Positions 1 to 12,280 of a DNA stretch of 64,000 nucleotides are shown piece after piece. The translations under genes and the position numbers were made by a program. The notes under the pieces were generated by a model. It saw only the letters and a list, made by a program, of their open reading frames with translations, searched no databases and was not told the DNA's origin. Source of the DNA: Inia geoffrensis (Eukaryota; Chordata; Mammalia; Artiodactyla; Iniidae); NCBI GenBank assembly GCA_036417435.1, contig CM070904.1, forward strand, positions 58,025,408-58,089,407, written 5' to 3'. Positions within the stretch are counted from its first letter, which is position 1. Each line of letters starts with the position of its first letter.

Positions 1-170
1 ACCTTAGGACTCACGAGTGATTGAATTACAATCTTAGCACATAGATGTTAGAATGTGACAGCCTTAGCAGACGCGAGACTGGCTTTCTGAGTCCTTAGCA
101 ATTAGAAACTGCTGAGTCAAACATACAAAAAAAGAAAGTTGATATGCATGCTTTTTAGACTTTAGAGTGC

Positions 171-204
171 TTTTTTCTTTCTTTCTTTCTTTTTTTTTTT
201 TTTT
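171..204. repeat. Polypyrimidine (CTTT)n/poly-T tract
   Basis: A run of C/T only, with CTTT units grading into about 17 consecutive T. It could be the antisense A tail of a lost retroposon, but no SINE or LINE body adjoins it. Confidence 0.8.
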
Positions 205-639
205 GCATTTTTGCCGTATTTGCTGGCAGAGAGACCAGGGACTTTAAATGGAAAAACAGTTTTGTGTTATGTTCATTAAGAGCCCTATTGAACATATAGC
301 TTTAATGTGTAGGTGTCAGGCAGTGCTAGATGAACTGTCCCCATTTCTCTTTATCTTAAATGTTGCTTTAAACTACATTTGAGGCCAAGAGAAGAAACTC
401 TGAAAGAGACTAACCTTGGATTTTTATAATTAGTCTATATGTTGAGAGGAAAGGAGAGGATGTTAGCACTAGAATACACTTACAGATTTGTCAAAGGATA
501 AAGATGACAAATGAACTGTTATAAGTAAAAGTATGTTTACAAATGATATACAAGTGTGAAGATAATCAACTAGAAGGAAATTTCAAATAAAAAACAATGA
601 GAACTAAAATAGTGAAGTGATAGATCATATACATTTTGG

Positions 640-727
640 GGTGTATATATATACTTACATACATAGTTATATATGCATATATACATATGTATTTTTATGC
701 ATACACATATATATGTATATATAAATA
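640..727. repeat. Imperfect AT-rich (TA/CA)n simple repeat
   Basis: Alternating purine-pyrimidine sequence dominated by TATA and CATA units. It is low complexity with no gene signal. Confidence 0.75.
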
Positions 728-882
728 CAACAGAACTAAGACCAAACATATCTGTCATGACAATAATGGAAATAAGCTTTAGTTCACCTATTAAAGAAAA
801 ATTGTTCAAACTGATTCATAAAATTGAAATCTTTGCTATTTACAAGAACCATAACTAAAGAAAAATGATTTAGAAACATTAA

Positions 883-897
883 AAATAAAATTATGGG
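883..897 (+). repeat. Target-site duplication, left copy (SINE at 898)
   Basis: The 15-mer aaataaaattatggg here recurs exactly at 1112-1126 on the far side of the SINE. This marks an L1-type target-primed insertion. Confidence 0.9.
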
Positions 898-1111
898 GGC
901 TTCCCTGGTGGTGCAGCGGTTGAGAATCTGCCTGCCGATGCAGGGTATACGGGTTCGTGCCCCGGTCTGGGAAGATCCCACATGCAGCGGAGCAGCTGGG
1001 CCTGTGAGCCATGGCTGCTGAGCCTGCACGTCTGGAGCCCGTGCTCTGCAACGGGAGAGGCCACAACAGTGAGAGGCCCACGTACCACAAAAAATAAATA
1101 AATAAATAAAT
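898..1111 (+). mobile_element. CHR-type SINE (tRNA-Glu-derived), plus orientation
   Basis: The head (ggcttccctggtggtgcag) resembles tRNA-Glu and carries an A-box-like segment near 908-920 and a B-box-like segment (gggttcgtgcc) near 951. These are the internal RNA polymerase III promoter elements of this family. A tRNA-unrelated body follows, then an (AAAT)n tail. It is about 214 bp, as expected for the short CHR-2-like form, and is flanked by a perfect 15-bp duplication. It is the only one of the eight CHR SINEs here on the plus strand. It has no coding capacity, and transposition in trans by L1 is known for such elements. Confidence 0.93.
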
Positions 1112-1126
1112 AAATAAAATTATGGG
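1112..1126 (+). repeat. Target-site duplication, right copy (SINE at 898)
   Basis: Exact copy of 883-897, immediately after the (AAAT)n tail. Confidence 0.9.
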
Positions 1127-2935
1127 TAACATGTTCTAGGCAAATGTAAACAGAAAGAAGAAATATATTGTGAACTTGTTATCAATTAAGATGAATTCAG
1201 GAAATAAGTGCACATGAAGTTAAAGGTTACGATTTACAAAGAAGGCATAACAATTATGAATATATATTTTATACATACAAAACCTAGAAGCTACTTTGAT
1301 ATAGTGAAAGTTAGATGGGACCCAAACAGAGACTAGTATTGTTAATAGTAGACTTGAATTTATCATTATCAGTCTGAGTTGGTTGATAATACCTTTAAAA
1401 TAATACCTATATAATTAACCAATATGATTGTACACCTGTATAATAGAGAGCATGTCTTCTTTTCATGAACCCATGGAAAATATACAAACATTGAAGGTAT
1501 ATTTGGTCATATAGAAAGTCTCATTTAATTTTGTTGAATGTAAAAATACTGGCACTATGATAAATAACACTACCAGTAAACAAGAAATTAATAAATCCTA
1601 AGTAAGTTTTTTCCATCTGATCATTACAAAGCAATTTATAAAATGACTCTTCTGTCAAAGTTTTAATTTTTTCTAAAATCATTAATAGTTTGTAGAAAAA
1701 AATAGGAAATAAATACTAAAATCTATGAGATACTGCTAAAGTAGTACTCAAAGGAAAATTCTTAACCAAAATAATTCCTTCCTTCCTTCTTTTTTTCCTT
1801 CCTTCTTTTTATTCCCCTTTCTTTCTCCACATCTCCCTCTCTCTTACTTCCTTTTACCCTCTTCTTTCCTTCCTTCCTTTTTAAAGCCTGTGTTCTACAC
1901 TTTTTACAAAATCATGATTGGGATTCTCTGTTTTCATTTGTGTTTCCCTAGTATACTTTTGCCCATCTTTCATTTTTAATTACTCTGAATCTCCTTTTCT
2001 TTATATGCATCTTTATATTCAGCCAAGTTAGGTTTTGCTTTTTTTTTTTTTAGCAAATCTGAGCATGATTTTCTTTTAATTATGGAGGTAGATCACTTAA
2101 TTACTAAAATGACTCATTAATTCATTTTCGTTTGCTTATATTCATGTATAGAAAATAGGTGAAACTTTTAAATATATAATGTAATATACAATTAATATAC
2201 TATAAACATGCTTTCTCCATGTTTATTTTTTAGTATATATTTCAATATTTCAGAAGATTTTCATCTTTTTCTAGGGGTGCCTTTATATAATACACATAGT
2301 TCCTATTTATTAAAATATATTTTCTATTTATTCAATGCTATCTTTCAGGTAGTCCCTGAGAGAATAATAAAAGTTCATTTTTACAATGATTATCACATCA
2401 TATACACAATATTATATTATTATAATCTTCTCTATATAATATTTTATATTTTATTTTCTACTAGGAGTAATAATTAGATTTATAAACAACATCTTCTTTC
2501 CCTTTCTTTCCTCACTAGTCATCTAATTTACTTCCAGTTAATATCTATGAATAACTCTTATAAAGGTTATTTTACATTTGCGTACCCATGCCTCTATCCT
2601 TATCTTTTTGTTTGTTGAATTATATAAATTTTTCATTGCTTGGCATTTGCATAGTACTCTATCATTTTTACCTACATTATTTAATGTTACACATTTATTA
2701 ATTATATTCAATTTTCAACACCAAAACTTATGCTAAGACTGCTTCTGTGATATTTTTGTCTGATAGTTATCCTCTTGAAGATTCTCCAGGAAATGCTTGT
2801 TGGAACAGTGCTACCTAAATTCATAAATGTATATAACATTGGCTTGAACTTATAAGTGGCTTGATCTTTTTGTCTGGTTGCTTAAAAAACTATTTTTCTC
2901 TACCTTTAAAGTCCAATAAATTAACTAAAATTGGT
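1127..2935. other. Unassigned AT-rich sequence with a pyrimidine tract
   Basis: No repeat family or gene recognised. A CT-rich tract lies at about 1774-1880 and an AT-only patch near 2390-2460. The 89-codon open frame at 2208-2477 is Phe/Tyr/Ile-rich, as expected from AT-rich chance sequence. Confidence 0.55.
1774..1880. repeat. (TTCC)n polypyrimidine tract
   Basis: Imperfect CTTC/TTCC repeats, almost pure C/T over about 100 bp. It is a microsatellite with possible triplex-forming character. Confidence 0.8.
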
Positions 2936-2948
2936 CTTGGCATTGATT

Positions 2949-3155
2949 TTTGTTTTGTTTTTTGCGGTATGCAGGCCTCTCACTGTTGTGGCCTCTCCCA
3001 TTACGGAGCACAGGCTCCGGACGTGCAGGCCCAGTGACCATGGCTCACGGGCCCAGCCACTCCACGGCATGTGGGATCTTCCCGGACCGGGGCATGAACC
3101 CGTGTCCCCTGCATCGGCAGGCAGACTCTCAACCACTGCGTTACCAGGGAAGCCC
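2949..3155 (-). mobile_element. CHR-type SINE, minus orientation
   Basis: Read on the minus strand, it starts with the tRNA-Glu-like head and ends in a short A-rich tail (seen as tttttgttttgtttttt on plus). The target-site duplication ttggcattgatt flanks it (2937-2948 and 3156-3167, with one more shared C on the left side). The B-box region is conserved. Open frames over this segment are shadows of the SINE. Confidence 0.93.
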
Positions 3156-3167
3156 TTGGCATTGATT

Positions 3168-3639
3168 GCTTTGGGTGTCCTTTCTGTAGTACATGGCAAG
3201 TCCTTTCCACTTGCACATTCAATTTTATTTTTTCAGAAAGTTTTGTTGCATTATAATTTTGAGAATATGCTCTATTCAATTGTTTGACTTTTTTTCTTCA
3301 AGGACCTCAATTATACACAGTGGATTTTTTCATGTCTTCTCTCTTCATTTTCCTCATAATCTATATTTTTTCTCAAACATTTTTCTTTTTATTATCCTTT
3401 ATTTCCCTGTTTTTATACTACTTTTCACTTTCTATTTGCATTGCAGTAGTATGTTTGCTCTTTTACTTATTGAAATTTAGCATTTTTTTTTAGGTTTAGA
3501 TAATTCATTTATTCCTTTGATCAGTAGTCTAAGTTCAAAGCGTTTCAAAAGCAAAATAAACAAAAAATCTCTTGTGTTATATTTGCTTCGTACCCCTTAC
3601 TATCTTATATGGTGCTATGAAAACCATCCAAAATAGGCA
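3168..3639. other. Unassigned T-rich sequence
   Basis: No recognisable gene or repeat. Phe-rich open frames over 3193-3493 reflect T-rich composition. Confidence 0.5.
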
Positions 3640-3772
3640 CAAAATATTATTACTCCTATTTAGTAAGTGGGGTAACTGAGGAATGGAAAGGATCGCATTA
3701 CTTGCCTAATACTATGCAGTAATTTTTCACAGAGGTTCGGATTAGAACCGGAGGTTCCTGATCCTCCAGCAA
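3640..3772 (+). repeat. MIR fragment
   Basis: Matches the MIR core in sense order: a 'ggggtaactgaggaa' segment, then a degenerate 'acttgcctaa' segment, then 'ggattagaaccggaggt'. These parallel the MIR blocks for 'gaggaaactgag', 'acttgcccaagg' and 'ggattcgaaccc'. It is an ancient tRNA-derived SINE, heavily diverged. Confidence 0.7.
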
Positions 3773-4254
3773 TTTCTCCTGCTTGCTCACATTGCTGTTC
3801 CTCAAATTCATTCACACAGGTTGCTCTTAATTTAGTCTTGATTTCTAAAATTTTCCTTACTTTTTTTCTCTGTACTTATTTCTTATATATTTATCTCTTT
3901 AAATATTTGGAGGTTTTATTTTTAACTTCTTTATACTTTCAATTTTCATTACTATATTTTGTAGTTTAAACTTGATTTCTAAAATTTTTCTCATTTTTTT
4001 TCTGAACACTATCATTTTTCTTTTATCTTGCTGCTGTTTGGTTATTTCATCTTTAAACTTCTTTATTTTATTTTTGTCTTGTTTGGAGGTTCTATTGATC
4101 TTCTTACACTTTTAAATTCATTTAAAAATTATAGGCAATAATCTCATTTAGTTTTCTGGCATAATTTTTTCTATTTATCTTTCATTATCTAGCACTACAT
4201 TATCCAGTTTATTATCTTTTTCTCAACTATATATATTTTAGAGAGTATAACAAT
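3773..4254. other. T-rich sequence, possibly a remote antisense L1 remnant
   Basis: T-rich with a partial internal duplication: 'cttgatttctaaaattttt'-like text near 3837 recurs near 3970. The composition would suit antisense L1 ORF1 coiled-coil sequence, and an antisense L1 3' piece follows directly. I cannot align it confidently. Confidence 0.3.
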
Positions 4255-4725
4255 AATCTTTTTTTAAATGTATAGTTGATTTACAATATTGTGTTAGTTT
4301 CTGGTGTATAGCAAAGTGATTCAGTTATACATATATAATTTTTCAGATTATCTTCCATTATAGTTTACTACAAGATATTGAACATTGTTTTCTATGTTAT
4401 ACAATAAATCCTTGTTCCCTATCTATTTTATATATTGTACTGTGTATCTGTTAATCTCATACTCCTAATATATTCCCCAACCTTTTTTCTATGTCTGTGA
4501 GTATGTTTCTGTTTTGTAAATAGATTTATCTGTATTATTTTTTAGATTCCACTTATAAGTGATATAATAATAGTATTTATCTTTCTCTGGCCGACATATT
4601 TCACTTTGTATAATATTCTCTAGGTCCACCCATGTTGCTGCAAATGGCAATATTCTTTTTTATGGCTGAGTAATATTCCATTGTATATATATACCACATC
4701 TTCTTTATCCATTCATCTTGACAAT
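4255..4725 (-). mobile_element. LINE-1 3' fragment, minus orientation
   Basis: Antisense L1 3' UTR text ('gtgttagtttctggtgtat', 'caaagtgattcagttatac') is followed by the antisense end of ORF2 ('ggctgagtaatattccattg', 'catcttctttatccattc'). The same text occurs in the full-length L1 at 56,640-57,180 and in the minus L1 at 61,018. The fragment is 5'-truncated and diverged. Confidence 0.85.
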
Positions 4726-7700
4726 AATCTTTTAATTTGTCCTTGTTTATGTGAGATGCATTTCATCAAAATTTTAAGGGAAATTTCCTGAATGAAGAAA
4801 GAAAGTGGTAGATTTCTAGTTTCACTGATTAAGAACCACATCTTCTGTTATTAATATGAATATTTTTAGAGTCCTCTCATAGACACTTTCATACATCTGA
4901 AACCTGTTCTCATAAAACTCTCTCTGTAACTCTTATGTTTGAACATTTTCCCTTCTGTACACGCAGTGTTCCTGTTTGCTCTTCTTGTCAAATTTCAGAA
5001 TTTTTTTCTTCTGTAGTCTTAGGTCTCTGTCCTTCTGCAGAAGAATTTTTGGAATATTTCTAATGTCTTTAATGTAGGGCAACAAACTATCTTCGTTTTC
5101 TTGGGACTATTTTAACACTGAAAGTCCTACATCCATGGAAACCCCTTAGTCAAGGGCAAATTGAGAATGTTGGTCACCCAAAACTTAATGTTCATTCTTC
5201 TCCAGTGCCAGGGTAGTACCATAATCGACTTGATGTCAAATCTATTCTGATAGTCTCACAGTTCCATAGTGTAGTGAATCCTTTTAGACTTTTCTGCACT
5301 TCCATGCAAATTAGAGCTTGTAGAATATTTTCTAATTTTACAGTTCTTTTACTCAGATCAATTTTCTGAAGATTCCATGCTGAGAGGATTCCATTCTCCT
5401 TTTAGAGGTAGCTGTGTATTGGGTATATCTGTGTTCTCAGGTTCTTAGACTCCTCAATTCCCATTTACTTTATCCTATTAACTCTTCAGAAGCAAAACTT
5501 GTGTGGGTTCTGATTTGATGGTGACTGGACCTTATCAACTCATATTTTATATTTTCTAGGTATACCTTATTATTTTTTTCCTTTTTCCCCCTATTATTAG
5601 TTATTTTTCTGTCTATTTTATTAGTGGATTTATGTAGATTTAAAAAATACCATTGAAATCATCTTGTCCTGACTCAGAATTCCCCAGAGTTATAAATATA
5701 TACTGCTAATGAATATCTTTTTGATGGGTTCTCTACCTTTGTGTAGTATAGAACTTCCACTATTATTGTGATAACCAGCAGGAGACTACGTTAAGACAAC
5801 ACTTGCATTGAAAATTTGCATCTGTTGGTTATTTAATTTTATCTTTTTTTCCCCTACATTTCATCTTTGAAAAGGGAGATACCACTCAACACTCTTTCCC
5901 ATGTGGACACTGGTAGAATAATAAAATTTTAATTTATTATAAACATTTCCAGTTGATTTTGGACTATTTGCATAAACCTACTTAAGATTCGTTCAGATAT
6001 TCTCTGCCCTGAATAATACAATAGCCTTGAGATGCACAAAACTGGTCCTTCCCTTCTAATATCCATTAATCTTTGGCAAGATGACTTACTTTAGTAGCAT
6101 AAAGTTATTCAAGCTAAAGATCTATTTGAAATTGAGGAATCTATGAAACCAGTGTTAATGAAATAAAAACCTTAGAATAAGAGTTAGTAACATTTACAAA
6201 AAAAAAACGTATCCCCAAGGGATGGTCTCTTTAACTGTCATAAGTGCTCCTGATATGAAGAATTTCTGCTACAATTTAGCCCTTAGAACAGGTGATCCTT
6301 TCTCCCATTCCTGTTCTCCTTTAATTCCAGCATTTTGAACAGTTAATCTCTTCCTCTGAGTATATCAAAATCTTATAAAAAGTATAAGCACATAAAGTCT
6401 GTTGCAATTGATTTTATTTCTATAGAATATCAATTAATGTTTTAAATATATTCTTTGGTAAAATTAAATTTGCAAAATTTCTAATAGCTAAATAAAGAAC
6501 AAAGAGAATCTAAAAACCTAGAAGAATATTGGAGCTCCACTTAAAAAAAAAATTAGGCTTATTCAAGATTAGAAAGTCACCAATTGGATAGTTCCTTAAA
6601 AAATGTAAGTAAAACAAATGGATTAAGTACTTGACATTTTTCTGAACATGGAAAATCGAAAGAATGAAAGAAAAAAGTAAAACCAAACCAAGACAAATAT
6701 ATATATAAATTAGAAATATTTTAAGAGGCAGACTAACCATTTTCACAGAGGTTGAAAGTATAGAAATGCAGTGTTTAATTCAATGAGTGTTATATGAAAA
6801 CCAAATATGACAATAATCCACATATATTAAGCACATTCTGAATAAAAAAGAGATTGGGAGTAAAATTTAAATTACTAGTGATTATTTGTAATTTGGATGC
6901 CTTCTGGTAACAAATTGATCTTGCCAATGAATTGAATAAACAATGCCATCTTTCTGTTGGTAACCAATATATCACTCTAATTTAGTATTAGTAGCTACTC
7001 TAAAAAATATATGTACCAAGGACAGCATTACAGCGAAAAAGTAAAAAGCATTAGGATTCATCATAAAGAGTGGAAAAAAAAAATCACTTCTAATAGCTCA
7101 ATTGGGGTTTAAGTGCATCCTCAAATTTTAAAAAGCTATTTCTTTTTAGGAAATACAATTTTAACATTTGAAGAAACTGCTACTATTTCGATCTCTGTTT
7201 CTTAAAAAAATGTGACACTAGAGAAAAATTCAAAACCTAATAAAATATTCCAATTTAATTTTAGTCCATGTGGGATGGTTTGGCTTTTAGACAAAATAAA
7301 ATGAAATAGTTACATAGTTGACATAAAACTCTTTGAAATATTGAATAAACAAAAGAGGTAAAATATTTTATTTTATCATGCACTATATATCAGTATCACC
7401 TTTCCATAGCATAATGTTTTGGTTTCCCTCAAAAGTGGTCATTCATTTGAAGGCAAAGCTATTTATTACTTGAATTGAAATTTTAAAATAAACCTCAACT
7501 AATGCCACCAACATTGTTGTGATATCTGAACAAAATATTCACCATAGAAAGTCATCATGGTTGTTCTAATATCTCACTCAGGCAGTACACACAATTTTGT
7601 ACATTCACCCCATCATTTTCTCCATAAATAACCCAACGACGATAATCCATGCAGAAGAAAATGGAAGACAAAGTTAAAATAAATACTCTTCATCTACCAT

Positions 7701-8343
7701 TGTTCCAATGCTGTAACATTTAACTTCTGCACAGACAATAATGCTTATCATTGACATTTCAGAAGAGAACTGAAAACATTGTAAACCATTTTCTGTTGTA
7801 AGAAATTATGGTACCCAAACAATGCTTCAGTCTAAAAGGGAAAGGCTGACGACTCTAACATAAAACAAAGCTCATCATAAAGCATGCCATTACTTCCTGT
7901 TACAGGAAACATGTAAAACTTTGCTAACAAGAAATTCAGCTTCTTTTTCTAAAATTCTCAGAGTTCTATGGCTACAAGATGGAATATAATTCAACATGAA
8001 CGCAATAGCAAGTGATGGTGTGATAGAAAACTAAATATTCATTAACTATTAAAATAATCACGTCATATCTTTCAAGTCATATGCAATACTAACTTTTTAT
8101 TCTATTTCAATGAAGTACATTGTAATTTAAATAATTGAACCACAGGAATCTCATCTTTAGTGTTTATATCCTTCAGAAAACTTTTAAAATGTGCCTAGTT
8201 CTATCTATAAGGTAAATGAAGAGTATTTTGAGGATACTGGGGATAATTGAAGATTGCAAATAGAAAATTAAGAATTTTAACGAACTATTGATTATGCTAG
8301 TGAACAATGTTAAAAAACCTTCAGGGAATGGATTTATATTCAA

Positions 8344-8345
<2 letters not shown>
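4726..8345. other. Unassigned AT-rich, mostly single-copy sequence
   Basis: Nothing gene-like recognised. Short open frames at 6510-6746 and 6790-6975 on minus lack any family resemblance. The stretch near 5100-5230 has the look of an old interspersed repeat, but I cannot name it. Confidence 0.45.

Positions 8346-8381
<36 letters not shown>
8346..8381. repeat. (TG)18 microsatellite
   Basis: Eighteen uninterrupted TG units. A pure array of this length is usually length-polymorphic and is a natural marker. Confidence 0.97.
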
Positions 8382-8383
<2 letters not shown>

Positions 8384-11330
8384 TTATGTGCTTTCAGCTA
8401 TTTTTGAAGATGGCAAATCTACACTTTGAGGGCTGTCAGGTTTTCAATGCAATAGAGTTGTTGAAAAGTACATTTTCATAGTTCAATTTGCTACCATTGG
8501 CCAAAATAATGTGACACATAAAGAGTGATATGATAAATTAATTGATTTCTTCACATCACCAGGCACAAAGATGTTTCTTTTATGTCTATGGAATGCAATG
8601 TGAAGTTCTGGCAACTGGCAGGATTGTAAAAATATTCATCAGGTTTTTCTTCAGCACTAAGTTTCTACAGAAAAAAATTATTCCTAAGTCTTTTACACAG
8701 CACAAAAGTATAGTATTTATTCTATTTTTGATAGGAAATATCTGAGGTATTTAGGTATAGAAAACTGTGGACTCTATCATAGGTAGGAAATGACAGCACA
8801 ATTCTATCTCAAAATGCTTTTTCAATACAGATTAAAATACTCAGCTTATTTATTTAAATGGAATTTCTATTGTTTTTTAAAAAAATTATCCTCCATGAGT
8901 ATTTTGGTTCAAAATAACAGGCCAGATGCCATCTCTAATTATTTAGGTACAGAAGAATAATCTCTAAGAAGCATAAGCTCTAGGAAATACTGTGAATAAT
9001 TTTTTGAAAGAGTAGCTCAAATGGTTGCTACTTAACACCAGAGAGGTAGTATTACTGTTTATTTATAATAACCGAAAATTAATAAAAAAAAAAAAAAAGA
9101 GGAGTCAAACTCCCTTAAGCTGACAGGCTGCCAAGCTCTAACTGGCAGAGGGAGTACAGAGAGATTCAATGTGAAAAGTGGAAGATAATGTGCTCACACA
9201 CTAATGGGCACTGAACTAGACACAGGCTCATTTTTCACATCATGTCATCTCTAAGGTTTGAATAAAAAGTAATGGCCCGAATGAGCCTGGCTCTGTCTCA
9301 GACATTATCATTTGCCTCCTCAGTTTTATTTGTGTTGACTTGTACAGTCTAAAAAGATGACAGTCTCTGGGCCTCTGGATCACTCAGAGTGATAATACAC
9401 AGCACGTTACACTGCTGGTGACAGGTTCTGTTCTCCTGGATGGCATATGAAAGGAACGCATCTCTTTCCGTCATTTCAAATGCTATAAACTGACAGAATA
9501 AAGAATCTTGCAGAGGGGACATCACAAACCCTGTCTGTTATGATGTTATGAGATAAACTGGAGTTTCTAGGGTATCTTGTTCAGGAAATTAGTGTCAGTC
9601 AAACTTTAGTGGGCTTTTTTTAAAGAGATAAATAGCAGGCTCTGGAAAAGTAGCCTTGCTTTATTTCATATGGCAAAACCGCCAAAACCATATGCTTGAT
9701 CTTGAGAAAAACTATAGTTGTCCTGGCTTAAAAAAGATAGGTCTTGAGTTACCTAGTTAAAGTGTAGTAAACTATCAATGGCTTCAGCAAGTAATAAATG
9801 TCCACATATGGATGAGATTTTTAAGGAAACCACTAGGCTGATTGTATGAAAGAATAAATCAGTACTTTTAAATATTTTGGAAGGCTCATTTTTTGCTGAA
9901 TTGCTAACTTAATAGAACTATAAACATGACAAGACTGTAATGTTTTTTTCTTGGTACATTTATTCAAGGTTTTATCTTCTTTCTCATTATTTCAGTAAAT
10001 ATTACTGAATTGACTTACAGTAGTTTGAATTTAACTGAAGGCACCACAAAATACCAGTTAAGTAGATAATAATATGCAGAATTTTATTAATTCATCCAAA
10101 ACTGAATAGCATATGGCTTCCCTACTCTTATGTTTTTTTAAAATATGACAGTGTCATAAAAATTTACAGGTACTTGAACCATAATCTGCCAATTGTCATA
10201 GCTGTTATAATAAACGTTCCTTGCATGACTTAAGTTTAAGTGATTATTTAAGTTAGACTTGCTCATTGTACTTTTCTGTCCATTTTCATATTTGAAATTT
10301 TTTACTGTCAAGATGAATAGAAATGAATGTCAAAGAATGTTTAACACATACATTTATAAATGATCCTTTATTCAAAACTTTTTTACAGACTCACTAAAAA
10401 ATTTATCTCAAACTAGATTTGACCACATGGTTGTATTTTAAGAATAAGATAAGCCTGATGATTCAGTTGACTTGATATTAAGGCATAGGAATGTTTTAAA
10501 AATTAAAGATTGTAAGTATAACCATAGATAATGTGATTAAATAAAGGAAATGATGATAAAGAAGCAATGAGAAATTATTTTATGTGTGTTTCTCCTATCT
10601 CTGTGGATGTCTTATTAATGAATTAATACTTATGCTGTAGACCATGTATTTTAAAATTTAAATCTAGGCTAATCTTTAAAAGGAAAAATACAGCACAGAG
10701 CCTATAGTTAGAAAAATATGAATTTTTTTCCAGTATGTTCACATAAAACATGCAGAAGGTGTGGTTCATCATCCAACAGGTGGATTTTCAGAACTTTCTA
10801 GTGCTTGGAAAATTGATTTGACATTCTTTAAATTGTGGGTCTGCAGAATTATCTGCCCACCTATGCACCCAGGTGTTTGATGGGATTCTCCCTCACCTTC
10901 CATCAGGGCATTTTCAATTTATACAATCCCATGTTGAGAGCCAGGCACCTGCCACCCACTTGCCATAGACTACTATACAGTCACTATCTTATGTTGGTTT
11001 ATGGAGGTTATAGAGGGAGAAGTAAAGAGTGAAGGGATTAAAAAGGCCTTAATAGCATTACTTTGTAGTGGGGTTATCTCAGGTAGTTTGTTTTCTGTTT
11101 GTTTGTTTTTTGGTTTGTTTTTAGGGTTACTCAACCTTCCCCTCAATCAAACAATTTTTATGAGACCCAGAATCAATCTACAAATCACTCTCCAACCTGG
11201 AGATCTTCTCTTGCTCTCTTCTTCAGGATAACTTGAGGACTTGAACATTGTCTATATTCACTTACTTACATTGTATCATTAGCTTGATGCCCTTTTTTTA
11301 TAGCCCATCCCTTCCCCAGTGTTCTTACTG
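8382..11330. other. Unassigned single-copy sequence
   Basis: No repeat family recognised apart from a 15-A run at 9084-9098. The part from about 9100 to 9620 is less AT-rich and higher in complexity than its surroundings and may be a conserved non-coding segment. No coding exon is supported. Confidence 0.45.
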
Positions 11331-11398
11331 GGGTATCCTACTCTAGAAGGTACTCTAGAGATACCCAGTATCTCTCTGGGTATCCTACTCTAGAAGGT
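11331..11398. repeat. Short direct duplication with internal hairpin
   Basis: A 21-bp word beginning gggtatcctactctagaa occurs at 11331-11351 and again at 11378-11398 (47-bp period). Between them, gatacccag (11360-11368) and ctgggtatc (11376-11384) form a perfect 9-bp inverted repeat with a 7-nt loop. Confidence 0.9.
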
Positions 11399-11417
11399 GA
11401 ACACACAACCGGAATTC

Positions 11418-11465
11418 TCTCTTTTTCTCTCTCTCTTTCCTCTCTCGCTCTCGCTCTCTCTTTCC
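11418..11465. repeat. (CT)n pyrimidine tract
   Basis: CT dinucleotides with occasional CG interruptions. Simple repeat. Confidence 0.85.
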
Positions 11466-11745
11466 TGAAAGCAATGTTTCATAAACAGTGAACACTGAGA
11501 ACTAGTAACTGGAGGATGGTCAAAGAACTACTTTCTTTCATGGAGCTAGCCCCTCTGCGGTGAGGTTTATTGAAATCACCTTTGGCTCCTGAAAATAAAG
11601 AGCATTTAGAATACGAAATGTTGCCTTAATAGAATCAAGGCTGTTAACTTAGTCAACTATTTACTAGCAATATTTTGAATAATAGTGATGAGTAATAGCA
11701 CACTTTATTTCCTGAATACACACTTGTCTGATAAAACTCATTTAA

Positions 11746-11824
11746 TAGTGTTGTGTGTGTATGTGTGTATATTTATATATATATGTTATATATATATTTA
11801 TACATATATAAAGAGAGAGAGAGA
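11746..11824. repeat. Compound (TG)n-(TA)n-(GA)n repeat
   Basis: Three simple repeats abut: TG-rich, then TATATA-rich, then GAGAGA. This is a compound microsatellite. Confidence 0.85.
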
Positions 11825-12007
11825 CCTCAATAATATTAACATTTTAAACAAAGAACTCCTTCAAGTGAATATCATTCTATTACATATGTGGGAAAAAAAT
11901 AGAAGAGTTGAAGCCCTTCAAAATCGCTTACCCGGTTGGTGTGCAAAAATGCATATATAACAGGATCTCTCTCTTTTTTTGTTTCAAAATAATATCTGTC
12001 CCTCCAG

Positions 12008-12280
12008 AAAAAGGCATGACTTGCAGCCCCTACTAGAAATCTGCAAATCCCCGGCGTGTTCTATATCCAGCTGCGTCATGACTCACCACGAGGTAGCCCA
12101 GGGACGTGGAAAATGCAGTCTCTTGCTAAGGCTTACTGAAAAAGTCATTTTTGCTCTAGGAAATGGGAATTGCTGCCCAATCCCATTAGGATTCCGCCTC
12201 AGGTCCTTAGATTTACTTCTGCGTTTCTTTGTTCAGATCTTATCCCTCCGCGTCGATGTTGAACTCGCCTCCCAGAACAA
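12008..12280 (+). other. Possible unannotated exon or regulatory segment
   Basis: The stretch is richer in GC and CpG than its neighbours and open in one plus-strand frame (11979-12284, 101 codons). A polypyrimidine stretch and 'tccctccag' precede 12008, an acceptor-like signal, and 'caagtaagc' near 12278 resembles a splice donor. An AP-1/CRE-like double site (tgcgtcatgactca, 12072-12085) lies inside. The encoded residues match no family I know, so this may be a non-coding exon, an enhancer, or chance. Confidence 0.2.

Larger units (their letters stand above)
1..882. other. Unassigned AT-rich sequence
   Basis: No repeat family or exon recognised. The stretch contains a T-rich simple repeat (about 171-204) and an alternating purine-pyrimidine AT tract (about 640-727). 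Short open frames here are low-complexity and look like chance. Confidence 0.6.

Noticed and set aside
898..970. tRNA-Glu gene
   Set aside because: The tRNA-like region is the head of a SINE with body, A tail and target-site duplication. It is not a free tRNA gene and cannot fold into a full cloverleaf as written.
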